A DNA stretch of 64,000 nt, from contig OX044358.1 of NCBI GenBank assembly GCA_943846665.1, positions 124,001 through 188,000 on the forward strand, read 5' to 3'. Positions 34,051 to 43,075 of this stretch are shown in pieces. A model generated the notes under the pieces. The model made no database searches. It worked only from the letters and a program-made list of their open reading frames with translations, and was not told the DNA's origin. Positions within the stretch are counted from its first letter, which is position 1. Each line of letters opens with the position of its first letter. A program made the translations under genes and the position numbers. This stretch comes from Arcticimaribacter sp002477625. Its GTDB lineage: Bacteria > Bacteroidota > Bacteroidia > Flavobacteriales > Flavobacteriaceae.

Positions 34051-35091
34051 TTACTGGATGTATTCTACTTTTTGTGGATCTTGAACATGATCGCTGTCAA
34101 AGAATCCTTGATCACGCATCCATTGATCATTGTATATTTTACTCATGTATCGAGAACCATGATCTGGGAATATGGCTACTACCTTACTGTGACTGTCAAA
34201 CATAGACTGTTGATGTAACTGTTTAATTGCCTGAACTGCCGCACCAGAGGTATATCCTACAAAGATACCTTCTTTAAGAGAAATTTCTCTAGCAGTATGG
34301 GCACTTTCTTCATCAGTAACTTTTTCAAAATGGTCAATAACATCAAAATCTGTAGCAGTTGGAATCATATTTTTCCCTAAACCCTCAATTCGGTAGGGAT
34401 AAATTTCATTTACATCCAACTCATTCGTTTCATGGTATTTCTTTAAAACGGAACCATAAGCATCTACTCCAATTATTTTAATATTTGGATTTTGTTCTTT
34501 TAAAAAACGCCCACAACCAGAAATTGTCCCACCAGTGCCACTACAAGCTACTAAGTGGGTTATTGCTCCATTGGTTTGCTTCCAAATTTCTGGGCCAGTA
34601 GTTTGGTAATGAGCTTGGGTATTCAAATCATTAAAATACTGATTGATGTAGACCGATTTTGCAGTCTCTTCATTAATGCGTTTGGCTACTTGATAGTATG
34701 AACGAGGATCATCTGCTTTTACATTAGCGGGACAGACATATACCTTTGCGCCCATAGCACGCAGCATATTGATCTTGTCTTTTGATGATTTTGAGCTCAC
34801 TGCCAAAATACATTCGTATCCTTTGATTAGAGAAACCATGGCTAGACTGAAGCCGGTGTTACCTGAAGTAGTTTCAATGATGACACTGTCTTTTTGCAAT
34901 AAACCAGTTCGTTCTGCTTCTTCAATAATGAAGAGTGCAATTCTATCTTTGTTAGAATGACCAGGATTGGCAGCCTCCCATTTGGCGTAATAGGAACCTT
35001 CGAAACCTTGTACAACTTTATCAATTTGTACCAGAGGAGTATTACCTATTAGGTTGAGGATATTTTTGGAGGCTTGAATGTTATTTTTCAT
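34051..35091 (-). CDS. Cysteine synthase-like PLP enzyme, probable cysteate synthase
   Basis: 346 aa, fold type II PLP enzyme of the cysteine synthase/CBS family. The PLP lysine is K48 in NPGHSNKDRIA, where true O-acetylserine sulfhydrylases read NPAGSVKDR. The substrate loop TSGNTG is at 75-80, SGTGGTISGCG binds the phosphate, and the C-terminal FPDHGSRYMSKIY resembles CBS. The altered K48 motif and the position directly before an alpha-oxoamine synthase suggest it makes cysteate for sulfonolipid rather than cysteine. The start is ATG 35091 (MKNNIQASKN); a TTG nine codons upstream overlaps a promoter-like TAAATTTG (35116-35123). Confidence 0.8.
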   Translation of the reverse strand: MKNNIQASKNILNLIGNTPLVQIDKVVQGFEGSYYAKWEAANPGHSNKDRIALFIIEEAERTGLLQKDSVIIETTSGNTGFSLAMVSLIKGYECILAVSSKSSKDKINMLRAMGAKVYVCPANVKADDPRSYYQVAKRINEETAKSVYINQYFNDLNTQAHYQTTGPEIWKQTNGAITHLVACSGTGGTISGCGRFLKEQNPNIKIIGVDAYGSVLKKYHETNELDVNEIYPYRIEGLGKNMIPTATDFDVIDHFEKVTDEESAHTAREISLKEGIFVGYTSGAAVQAIKQLHQQSMFDSHSKVVAIFPDHGSRYMSKIYNDQWMRDQGFFDSDHVQDPQKVEYIQ

Positions 35092-35134
35092 ACAATGGGT
35101 TTGAATAAAAACATCCAAATTTAATGAAAAAATA

Positions 35135-37288
35135 TCACTTTATCTGTTTTTCCAACTCAAGTAAAAACGCAAATTTTTTAGCTGTTTCCTGTAACGCATC
35201 AAAACGCCCAGAAGAACCACCATGACCTGCTTTCATGTTTGTATCCAAATACAGTTGATTGCTGTCTGTTTTCAATTTGCGTAAGCGGGCTACCCATTTC
35301 GCAGGCTCCCAATACTGAACTTGAGAATCGTGTAAGCCTGTAGTAACTAAAATATTGGGATAGGCTTGTACTTTTACATTGTCATAAGGCGAATAAGACT
35401 TGATGTAATCATAATAGTCTTTATCACTCGGATTTCCCCATTCATCATATTCTGATGTAGTAAGCGGAATGGTGTCATCGAGCATGGTTGTTACCACATC
35501 TACAAAGGGTACTGCAGAAATCACTCCCTTATACAATTCTGGCGCATCATTTAGTATAACACCCATCAGCAATCCACCAGCTGATCCACCATAGGCATAC
35601 AAATGATCTGCCGATGTCATGGAGGCTCCAATCAAAAACTTAGAGCAACTGATGAAATCTGAAAATGTATTTTTCTTCTTGAATAATTTCCCGTCTTCAT
35701 ACCAATTCCGTCCCATATATTCTCCCCCTCGAACATGTGCAATGGCAAATGCAAAACCTCGATCCAACAAACTTAAACGAGTAGTAGAAAAGTTAGGGTC
35801 GATAGTCGATCCGTACGACCCGTAGGCATACAATAAAATGGGTGTATCTGCATTCAATTCTGTGTCCTTGTGATGCACCATCGAAATGGGAATTTTCACA
35901 CCATCTTCAGCTGTAGCCCATAAACGCACAGATGTATAGTTGCTTTTGTCAAATGTTCCTAAAACTTGTTGTTGTTTCAATACTTTCTCTTCACCAGTTG
36001 CCATATCATACTCTAATGCAGATGAGGGTGAAGTCAATGAATTGAATGAATAACGTAGTTTTGTAGTGTTAAAATCAACATTAGTAGATGTATATAGGGT
36101 ATAGGTTTCTCCGTCAATTGGAAGATAAAAGTCTTTCTTCCCATCCCAAGACTGTATTCTGATTTTTGAAAGCCCATTTTCTCGTTCCGTAAGCACCATA
36201 TAGTCCTTAAACATTTCCAAATCTTCCAACAATACATCAGAACGGTGATCGATGTAATTTACCCAATTGGAACGCTCAGTTTTGGTAACGGGTGTTTGCA
36301 TTATTTTATAATTGAATGCATCATCGGCATTGGTGAAAATATAAAAGTAATTTTCGAAATGGGATACACTATACTCTAATCCACGTTGTCTTTTTTGAAT
36401 GAGTTTAAACTCACTTAATGGTGCATCCGCTTTGATGTATTGAAATTCAGTTGTAAGTGTACTGTAGGAAGAAATAAAAATATAATCCTCAGACTTCGAA
36501 TCCATTACATATACGGAAAAGGTGTCGTCTTTTTCTTCGTAAACTAAAGTAGTTTCATTTGAAGCTGAATGGATATTGTGTCTGTAAATTGCCTCTGAAC
36601 GCAGGGTAACGGGATTCTTTTGGGTATAAAACAAGGTTTCGTTATCCTTAGCCCATACACTTCCTCCTGTTGTGTTTTCAATTGAGGTATCGAGGTAGTT
36701 ACCCGAAACTAAATCCTTTACCTTAACCGTATACTGTCTGCGCGAAACAGTATCCACTGCAAAAGCAGCTTTGGTATTATCAGGACTGATGCTAATTCCA
36801 ACTAATCGGAAGTACTCATGCCCTTTTGCCATTTCATTACAATCGAATAAAATTTCTTCATCTGCATCAATAGAACCTTTTTTACGCGTGTGAATAGGAT
36901 ATTCCTTTCCTATTTCATAGCGACTGATATACCAGTATCCATTGTAGAAATAAGGCACCGAACTGTCATCTTCTTTGATTCTGGCTTTCATTTCCTCAAA
37001 AAGATCGGTTTGAAAGTCAACTGTATGTGCAGTTGATTTGGCATAAAAATCATTTTCCCGTTCCAAATAATCAATTACTTCGGGATTTTTACGCTCTTTC
37101 AACCAAAAATATTCATCCATTCGAATGTCGTTATGGATTTTATGCTGATGGGGTTTCTGATCTGCAGTTGGTGGCTTTAGGTCTTTCATGGGTGTCTTTT
37201 TCTTATTGGTATCACAAGATTGGGCGAAAATAACACCAAAAATCAGGATGAATGTGGTTCTGTTAAAAAATTTCGTAGGAAAATGCAT
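35135..37288 (-). CDS. S9 family peptidase, oligopeptidase B-like lipoprotein
   Basis: 717 aa. A signal segment (about 11-24, TFILIFGVIFAQSC) ends in a lipobox-like AQSC, with Cys25 the likely lipid anchor. An N-terminal beta-propeller (about 45-430) covers a C-terminal alpha/beta hydrolase with the catalytic Ser in YGGSAGGLLMG and His in KAGHGGSSGRFD; HVRGGEYMGRNWYEDGK is the family signature. Expected to cleave short peptides after basic residues, here in the periplasm. It starts four bases after the threonine aldolase stop, so the two are co-transcribed. Confidence 0.9.
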   Translation of the reverse strand: MHFPTKFFNRTTFILIFGVIFAQSCDTNKKKTPMKDLKPPTADQKPHQHKIHNDIRMDEYFWLKERKNPEVIDYLERENDFYAKSTAHTVDFQTDLFEEMKARIKEDDSSVPYFYNGYWYISRYEIGKEYPIHTRKKGSIDADEEILFDCNEMAKGHEYFRLVGISISPDNTKAAFAVDTVSRRQYTVKVKDLVSGNYLDTSIENTTGGSVWAKDNETLFYTQKNPVTLRSEAIYRHNIHSASNETTLVYEEKDDTFSVYVMDSKSEDYIFISSYSTLTTEFQYIKADAPLSEFKLIQKRQRGLEYSVSHFENYFYIFTNADDAFNYKIMQTPVTKTERSNWVNYIDHRSDVLLEDLEMFKDYMVLTERENGLSKIRIQSWDGKKDFYLPIDGETYTLYTSTNVDFNTTKLRYSFNSLTSPSSALEYDMATGEEKVLKQQQVLGTFDKSNYTSVRLWATAEDGVKIPISMVHHKDTELNADTPILLYAYGSYGSTIDPNFSTTRLSLLDRGFAFAIAHVRGGEYMGRNWYEDGKLFKKKNTFSDFISCSKFLIGASMTSADHLYAYGGSAGGLLMGVILNDAPELYKGVISAVPFVDVVTTMLDDTIPLTTSEYDEWGNPSDKDYYDYIKSYSPYDNVKVQAYPNILVTTGLHDSQVQYWEPAKWVARLRKLKTDSNQLYLDTNMKAGHGGSSGRFDALQETAKKFAFLLELEKQIK

Positions 37289-37292
37289 GGGG

Positions 37293-38318
37293 TTAAAAGT
37301 TTAAATTCTGTAAGATATCGAGCATGTATTGATGTTGAGATTGGGTATAATCTCGGTGAGTAACCATTCGGAGTTTGCCTTGACCCATTGAAATGAATCG
37401 TATTTTATTTTCTTGCAGTTTATTCATAAAAGCTGCTTCTTTTGCAGTATCCAATAAGTTAAAAATAACAATATTGGTGTCAACATCCTCAACTTTTTTA
37501 ATAAAGGGCAGTTGTTCTAAAACACTTTTTAATTCTTTAGCTTTCCGATGATCTTCGGATAGGGATTCCCATTGGTGGTCAATTGCATAAGAGGCAGCAG
37601 CAGCTAAAAAACCTGCTTGCCGCATTCCCCCACCAAATATCTTTCGTACACGGAGTGCTTGCTCCATGGCGGCTTTACTTCCAATTAATGCAGAGCCAAC
37701 GGGTGCACCAAGACCTTTACTGAAACATACCGAGATGGTATCGAATAAGGCTCCATAGCTTTGGGCATCTTGACCAGAAGCGACTAATGCATTCCATAGG
37801 CGCGCCCCATCGAGGTGTAATCCTAAATGATGTTCATCGCAAACGGAACGAATTGCCTCAATTGTATTGAGATCATAAAAGGCACCTCCGCCTTTGTTTG
37901 TGGTGTTTTCTAAACACACTAATGTTGATAATGGCGAGTGATAAAAATCGGGAGGATTGATCTTTGATGCAACTTGCTCCGCAGTAATACGACCGCGCTC
38001 TCCTTCGATTAAAGCGCACGAAACACCGCTATTAAAACTGACGCCCCCGCCTTCATAATTAAAAACGTGTGCATAGTGGTCACAAATCAGTTGTTCGCCC
38101 GGTTGGGTGTGAATTTTAATTGCCGTTTGGTTCGCCATGGTTCCCGATGGAAAGAACAAGGCTGCTTCCTTTCCAAACAACTGAGCGACCTTTTCCTCAA
38201 GGGCATTTACTGCTGGATCTTCTTTAAATACATCATCGCCAACCTTTGCATTTTGCATAGCATCAAGCATGCCCGGCGATGGGAGGGTCACGGTATCACT
38301 GATTAAATTTACTTTCAC
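37293..38318 (-). CDS. Low-specificity L-threonine aldolase
   Basis: 341-aa fold type I PLP enzyme that splits threonine (and allo-threonine) to glycine and acetaldehyde. The start is SDTVTLPSPGML, the active-site region has HLDGARLWNA, and the PLP lysine is K201 in SVCFSKGLGAPVGS. The start codon is GTG at 38318, since no ATG gives the conserved N-terminus. It is followed immediately by the S9 peptidase gene. The gap to the upstream metalloprotease is 42 bases. Confidence 0.93.
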   Translation of the reverse strand: MKVNLISDTVTLPSPGMLDAMQNAKVGDDVFKEDPAVNALEEKVAQLFGKEAALFFPSGTMANQTAIKIHTQPGEQLICDHYAHVFNYEGGGVSFNSGVSCALIEGERGRITAEQVASKINPPDFYHSPLSTLVCLENTTNKGGGAFYDLNTIEAIRSVCDEHHLGLHLDGARLWNALVASGQDAQSYGALFDTISVCFSKGLGAPVGSALIGSKAAMEQALRVRKIFGGGMRQAGFLAAAASYAIDHQWESLSEDHRKAKELKSVLEQLPFIKKVEDVDTNIVIFNLLDTAKEAAFMNKLQENKIRFISMGQGKLRMVTHRDYTQSQHQYMLDILQNLNF

Positions 38319-38360
38319 GTGTAGAAAATATAGTTCGTATTCAATTTATTTTTACTAGTA

Positions 38361-40829
38361 TTAAAGCGTAAACTGGCTGCAAAATGCATCTGTGCCAATC
38401 GGCGATCCATCAGGAAGCACCGGGGTCTCCTGAACTTCATAGGCCTCAGGATTATCTAAAAAGCGTTTGATTTTATTGATGTAATAAGCTCGGTGTGGCT
38501 CTAAAGCATTTTTCTTTAAACCGTTTTCAATTCTTTTTATAACACCAAAACTAATGGCTTTGACCGAGGCCGTGGTGTTGTTATTTGCATGAAGATCAAA
38601 AAGTACATTCAAATAGCTCTCCTTGAGCTGGGTTTGAATTGCCTGATGATAGGAATCACGATATTGCTTTTTAAAAATTGATTTTGTCAATTCATTTGCT
38701 AATTGATCAAATGATAGCTGACTGACGTCCAATGCTTTTTGTTGTATCAAACGCGATACCCGTTCTGGATTCAAAATCATTTGAAGAATTCCTTTTCCAA
38801 GGGACGCTGGAGCTCCAAGTACATCAAACACTCTTCCGGTTTGTGATCTAAAACTTTCACGTGTTGCCGAATAGCCAAAGGCTGTTGGTGGCAACTGCTT
38901 CAATAATGGCTTTGGAATAGCCAAAACTTCGGATGATAATGAATTGATCATAGCTGTCAATGCTTCTTTCTGAGTTTCGGCAGCTACGGTAGCAATTTCA
39001 AAAGGAATAGATCCTTTAACCCCATAAGAATAGTCGACACCACCGATCAGTTTAACAATGGCTTCCGCTTGATATCGGTGCAAGAAATACATGGGTACTA
39101 AACGATCATTCAAAACCGAATAAGGCTCCCCTACTCTGAGCTGATCCTCAGAAAAGTTTTGTAAAGCAAGGGAACGTACCTTGATCAGGTGATTGTATTC
39201 TTCAATTGCACTAGCCCCATTATCCCATAAATGGGCATAGGGATGTGCACCGCCGATGGGACGAGCATCTTGATCCGAAATAAAACGGTTTCCCTTAAGA
39301 ATACTTTCTTCGAGAATGCTATTGAGTTCTTTAGTCTCATCTGTTCCTTCTGGAAACTCGCTATAAGAATAGCGAACGGATGTTTTATCCCAGGCACCCA
39401 TACCGACAGCATATGCATTTTCATATGAAATTGCACCAGCCACTACCTCAAGTTTAGGATGGGGATAATCCATTACCGAGGCTCTTCCGTTGGTGCTTGC
39501 AGCAAAATTGTGAGCAAAACCAAGCGTATGCCCAATTTCGTGAGCCGAAAGTTGGCGGATACGAGCAATGGCAAGTTCAGACATCTTGGTTTCATCAGTA
39601 TTTCCATTGGCATAAGGATCTTTAGTTAACCCTTGAGCAATCATAAAGTCTTGACGAATGCGTAAACTACCGAGACTCACATGACCTTTGAGAATTTCAC
39701 CAGAACGTGGATCGACCACGCTTGCACCATAGCTCCACCCTCGTGTAGACCGATGCACCCATTGAATTACATTATAACGCACATCCAATGGGTCTGCGTC
39801 ATCTGGAAGTATTTTTATTTGAAAAGCATCTATAAAACCAGCTGCTTTAAAGGCCTGGTTCCACCAACTCCCACCTTCTAGTAAGGCTGATCGGACAGGC
39901 TCAGGGGTTCCATTGTCTAAATAATAAACAATCGGTTCCTTTGCTTTACTTTGTGCTGCATTGGGGTCTGTTTTTTCTAATCGATGACGCAAGGCATATA
40001 CTTTACGTGTAGAAGTCTCGACCGGGGTTGAATAATCGTAATACGAAAAAGGTATTGCCCCACTTCTAGGATCGAATTTTCTTGGTGTAAAAGGAATCTC
40101 CGGTAAGGCAACAAAAGAATGGTGTTGCTTTACACTTACACTATTAGAAGAAGGTGTTACCGAACGTATCCAACTCCCTGATGCTTCTCCAGCAAACGTT
40201 AAAAGCACGTCCAACTCAATATTCTTTGGAAAGGCTTTTGTTCGATCAAGGGATACTGCAGAGCGGGATTTATCTAGTTTATAATTGCCCTGTTTTGAGC
40301 GTTTCAAACGTTGAGAAACTCCATGTGTATCTTGCATTAAAAAGGGTGTGATCTCAATTAGATAGTGACTAGGTGAGGTTTCTACAATAGGGAAACCAAA
40401 TAAAACCGATTCGGCAAATGCCTCCTTCACCGATTGTTTTTCTAAGGCATTATCTGTAGTTGCTCGGTATTTCAAATTGGGTTGAATCAGAAGTAATTTG
40501 CCCCCAGCTTTGCTGAAGTATACAACCCGTTCATCTCCCAGCTGTCCGCGATCCAAGCCAATATCGTTACTCCCAATTCCAGCACTGAGGCTGTTGATGT
40601 ATAAAAATTCTGAATCGACTTGACTTTCTTTATCGACCTTTAAAAAAACGTTACCCGAATTTTCTTCGTAATAAAAGTCAAAAAAGCCTTGAAAAGCAAG
40701 AGCCTTTGACTGAAGCATATTCAGCTTTGTTTCTTGAACGCTAGGGTTCTTTTTCTTAGAACGCTGAGCATGTGCTGTTAAAGAGCATAGAATTAAGAAA
40801 ACAGTGAGGTAATTGAATATAGATTTCAT
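38361..40829 (-). CDS. Secreted zinc metalloprotease, large Bacteroidota type
   Basis: 822 aa with a cleavable signal peptide (residues 1-21, ending SLTAHA before QRSK). The metzincin-type zinc motif HEIGHTLGFAH begins at H430, with the catalytic Glu next to it and a downstream SVMDYPHP as the likely Met-turn. N-terminal and C-terminal regions match, from memory, the DUF5117/DUF4953 architecture common in Bacteroidota. No type IX sorting domain is visible at the C-terminus, so a periplasmic enzyme is likely. Substrates are unknown. It is divergent from prfB with 88 bases between. Confidence 0.88.
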   Translation of the reverse strand: MKSIFNYLTVFLILCSLTAHAQRSKKKNPSVQETKLNMLQSKALAFQGFFDFYYEENSGNVFLKVDKESQVDSEFLYINSLSAGIGSNDIGLDRGQLGDERVVYFSKAGGKLLLIQPNLKYRATTDNALEKQSVKEAFAESVLFGFPIVETSPSHYLIEITPFLMQDTHGVSQRLKRSKQGNYKLDKSRSAVSLDRTKAFPKNIELDVLLTFAGEASGSWIRSVTPSSNSVSVKQHHSFVALPEIPFTPRKFDPRSGAIPFSYYDYSTPVETSTRKVYALRHRLEKTDPNAAQSKAKEPIVYYLDNGTPEPVRSALLEGGSWWNQAFKAAGFIDAFQIKILPDDADPLDVRYNVIQWVHRSTRGWSYGASVVDPRSGEILKGHVSLGSLRIRQDFMIAQGLTKDPYANGNTDETKMSELAIARIRQLSAHEIGHTLGFAHNFAASTNGRASVMDYPHPKLEVVAGAISYENAYAVGMGAWDKTSVRYSYSEFPEGTDETKELNSILEESILKGNRFISDQDARPIGGAHPYAHLWDNGASAIEEYNHLIKVRSLALQNFSEDQLRVGEPYSVLNDRLVPMYFLHRYQAEAIVKLIGGVDYSYGVKGSIPFEIATVAAETQKEALTAMINSLSSEVLAIPKPLLKQLPPTAFGYSATRESFRSQTGRVFDVLGAPASLGKGILQMILNPERVSRLIQQKALDVSQLSFDQLANELTKSIFKKQYRDSYHQAIQTQLKESYLNVLFDLHANNNTTASVKAISFGVIKRIENGLKKNALEPHRAYYINKIKRFLDNPEAYEVQETPVLPDGSPIGTDAFCSQFTL

Positions 40830-40917
40830 TGCAAATAGTTTTGAATCTAAGCTAAAAAAATAATGTTAATAAAAGGGAGATTTGAAGTTTAATTATACTT
40901 TTACATAAAACTACAAT

Positions 40918-42016
40918 ATGCTAACTACAGATCAACATAAAAGTATTTTGGATCGCCTTGGGGCACTAAGACGATATCTTTGACGTTGATGCAAAACAAA
41001 TAGAAATACGCAACCAAGAAGAGGTAACACTTGACCCTGATTTTTGGAACAACCCTACAAAAGCCGAAGCCCATATGAAATCCCTTCGGACGCTTAAAAA
41101 GTGGGTAAGCGATTACGAAGCCTTAGAGCAGCAGAACGAAGACCTTGAAGTATTGCTTGATTTTTATAAATCGGATGATGTTTCAGAGGAAGAAGTTATG
41201 GCGCTGTACGATTCCATAATATCGCGCTTAGAAGATGTTGAGTTTCGCAACATGCTTTCCGATGAAGGAGACGCGCTGAGTGCAGTAATCCAAGTGACAG
41301 CTGGTGCTGGAGGGACAGAAAGCTGTGATTGGGCCGAAATGCTGATGCGCATGTATTTGATGTGGGCAGAAAAGCAAGGATATAAGATCAAAGAATTGAA
41401 TCACCAAGCCGGGGATGTAGCAGGAATAAAAACGGTTACTCTAGAAATTGAAGGCGATTTTGCCTTTGGTTGGCTGAAAGGTGAAAATGGTGTCCATCGT
41501 TTGGTGCGCATCTCCCCTTTTGACAGCAATGCAAAACGCCATACCTCATTTGCCTCCGTTTACGTTTATCCATTGGTAGATGAAAGCATTGAAATTCAAA
41601 TCAATCCAGCTCATATCTCTTGGGAAACCATGCGTTCGAGTGGAGCAGGAGGTCAAAATGTAAATAAGGTTGAAACTGCAGTTCGCTTGCGACATGAACC
41701 TTCAGGAATTGTAATAGAAAATTCTGAAACGCGCTCGCAATTGGACAATAAAACCAAGGCAATGCAATTGTTGAAGTCACAGTTGTATGAATTAGAATTA
41801 CAAAAGAAACTCGCTGCCCGTAAAGAAATTGAAGCCTCTAAAAAGAAAATTGAATGGGGATCACAAATTCGAAATTACGTATTACACCCCTATAAACTAG
41901 CAAAAGATGTACGAACACAGTTCGAAACAGGCAATGTGGATGCTGTGCTCAATGGTGCAATTGACCCCTTTCTGAAAGCCTATTTGATGATGATGGGACA
42001 AAATGAGTCTGAATAA
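40918..42016 (+). CDS. prfB: Peptide chain release factor 2, made by programmed +1 frameshift
   Basis: Recognises UGA and UAA stop codons. Translation starts at ATG 40918 and runs 21 codons to an in-frame TGA at 40981-40983; a +1 shift at CTT-TGA-C continues from GAC 40982 to 42016, giving 365 aa, the usual RF2 length. The codon-recognition SPF is at residues 199-201 and the catalytic GGQ at 244-246 (SGAGGQNVNK). The ORF beginning at 41075 alone would lack the first 52 residues. Regulation is autogenous: low RF2 slows termination at the UGA and favours the shift. The SD-like stimulator found in E. coli (AGGGGG before TATCTTTGAC) is here only AGACGA. Confidence 0.95.
40978..40984 (+). promoter_or_regulatory. 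prfB +1 programmed frameshift site
   Basis: CTTTGAC: the P-site CTT, the slow in-frame stop TGA, and a following C, exactly the conserved RF2 slip site. TAT precedes it as in E. coli. Confidence 0.92.
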
Positions 42017-42045
42017 TAGAATGCTTAATTAAAAATCAAAACCCT

Positions 42046-42669
42046 ATGGAAAGCAATGCAAACATTAAGAATATAATTTTTGACCTCGGTGGTGTCCTTG
42101 TTGACTGGAATCCTGATAAAGTATACAAGCATGTTTTTAAAAATGATCCAGATAAAATGGCACATTTTTTCAATAAAGTATGCACTCAGGACTGGAACGA
42201 AAATCAAGATGCTGGCTATCCTATGGCAAAGGCTACCGAAGAACGCATCGCTTTATTTCCAGAATACGAAGAGGAAATCAGAATGTTTTACGGACGATGG
42301 GATGAAATGTTGGGAGATCAAATTCAAGGGACTGTAGACATTTTAAAACAATGCACCGACAATCCAAACTACAAGGTAGTTGCTCTCACTAATTGGAGCC
42401 ATGAAACCTTTCCAAAAGCCATTGCAAAATTTGAGTTTTTACAATGGTTTGAAGGAATCTTAGTTTCTGGAGAAGAAAAAACCAGAAAACCGTTTGCTGT
42501 AATCTATGAATTGACCCTCAGTCGTTTTGATCTTAAAGCCGAAGAATCTCTGTTTATTGATGATAATTTACGCAATATAGAAGCTGCGCGTGCCTTAGGA
42601 ATTCACTCCATTCAATTTCATAGCCCCGAACAATTAGCTAACGATCTAGTTGCCTACATAACGCTATAA
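42046..42669 (+). CDS. HAD family phosphatase
   Basis: 207 aa. Motif I is IIFDLGGVLVDW with the nucleophile D13, motif II is VVALTNWSHET, motif III includes GEEKTRKPF, and motif IV is SLFIDDNLRNIEAA. The helical cap (about 18-80) places it in subfamily IA. Substrates are probably small phosphorylated metabolites or nucleotides but cannot be read from sequence. It follows prfB by 29 bases and precedes the ArsC-like gene by 12 bases, so the three may be co-transcribed. Confidence 0.88.
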   Translation: MESNANIKNIIFDLGGVLVDWNPDKVYKHVFKNDPDKMAHFFNKVCTQDWNENQDAGYPMAKATEERIALFPEYEEEIRMFYGRWDEMLGDQIQGTVDILKQCTDNPNYKVVALTNWSHETFPKAIAKFEFLQWFEGILVSGEEKTRKPFAVIYELTLSRFDLKAEESLFIDDNLRNIEAARALGIHSIQFHSPEQLANDLVAYITL

Positions 42670-42681
42670 AGAAGATAATCG

Positions 42682-43035
42682 ATGAAACTTACAATTTACC
42701 ACAATACACGGTGCAGAAAATCGAGAGAAGCATTGGAGCTTCTAGAGTCAAAGGGATTAAAACCTGAGATTGTTGAATATTTAAAAAACCCACTCAGTGA
42801 AAAACAAATTGAAGAGTTAATTCTACTCCTAAAATTGGATCCAATGCAATTGGTTCGGGTAAATGAAGCCCTGTGGAAAGAGCAGTACAAAGGGAAAAAC
42901 TTCTCAAAGTCAGAAATTATCGCACTCTTAACCAAACATCCGAAATTAATAGAAAGGCCAATCATATCCAGTAGTACAAATGCTGTGATCGGTAGGCCCA
43001 TCGACCAATTGATTCATTTTTTAGAATCCCATTAA
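42682..43035 (+). CDS. ArsC/Spx-like thioredoxin-fold protein
   Basis: 117 aa of the ArsC family: the start LTIYHNTRCRKSREAL puts the redox cysteine at C11, and LLTKHPKLIERPII carries the usual conserved Arg-Pro pair. Arsenate reductases of this type need a C-terminal or glutaredoxin partner, and many homologues (YffB-like) have no proven arsenate activity. No other ars gene is nearby, so true arsenate reduction is uncertain. It lies 12 bases after the HAD gene. Confidence 0.85.
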   Translation: MKLTIYHNTRCRKSREALELLESKGLKPEIVEYLKNPLSEKQIEELILLLKLDPMQLVRVNEALWKEQYKGKNFSKSEIIALLTKHPKLIERPIISSSTNAVIGRPIDQLIHFLESH

Positions 43036-43075
43036 ACCTTATCTACTTGACATAGTCAAATCAATAAAAAAATTA

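Noticed and set aside
41075..42016. prfB as a truncated 313-aa protein starting at 41075.
   Set aside because: The missing N-terminus is encoded upstream and joined by the standard RF2 +1 frameshift at CTTTGAC, giving 365 aa.
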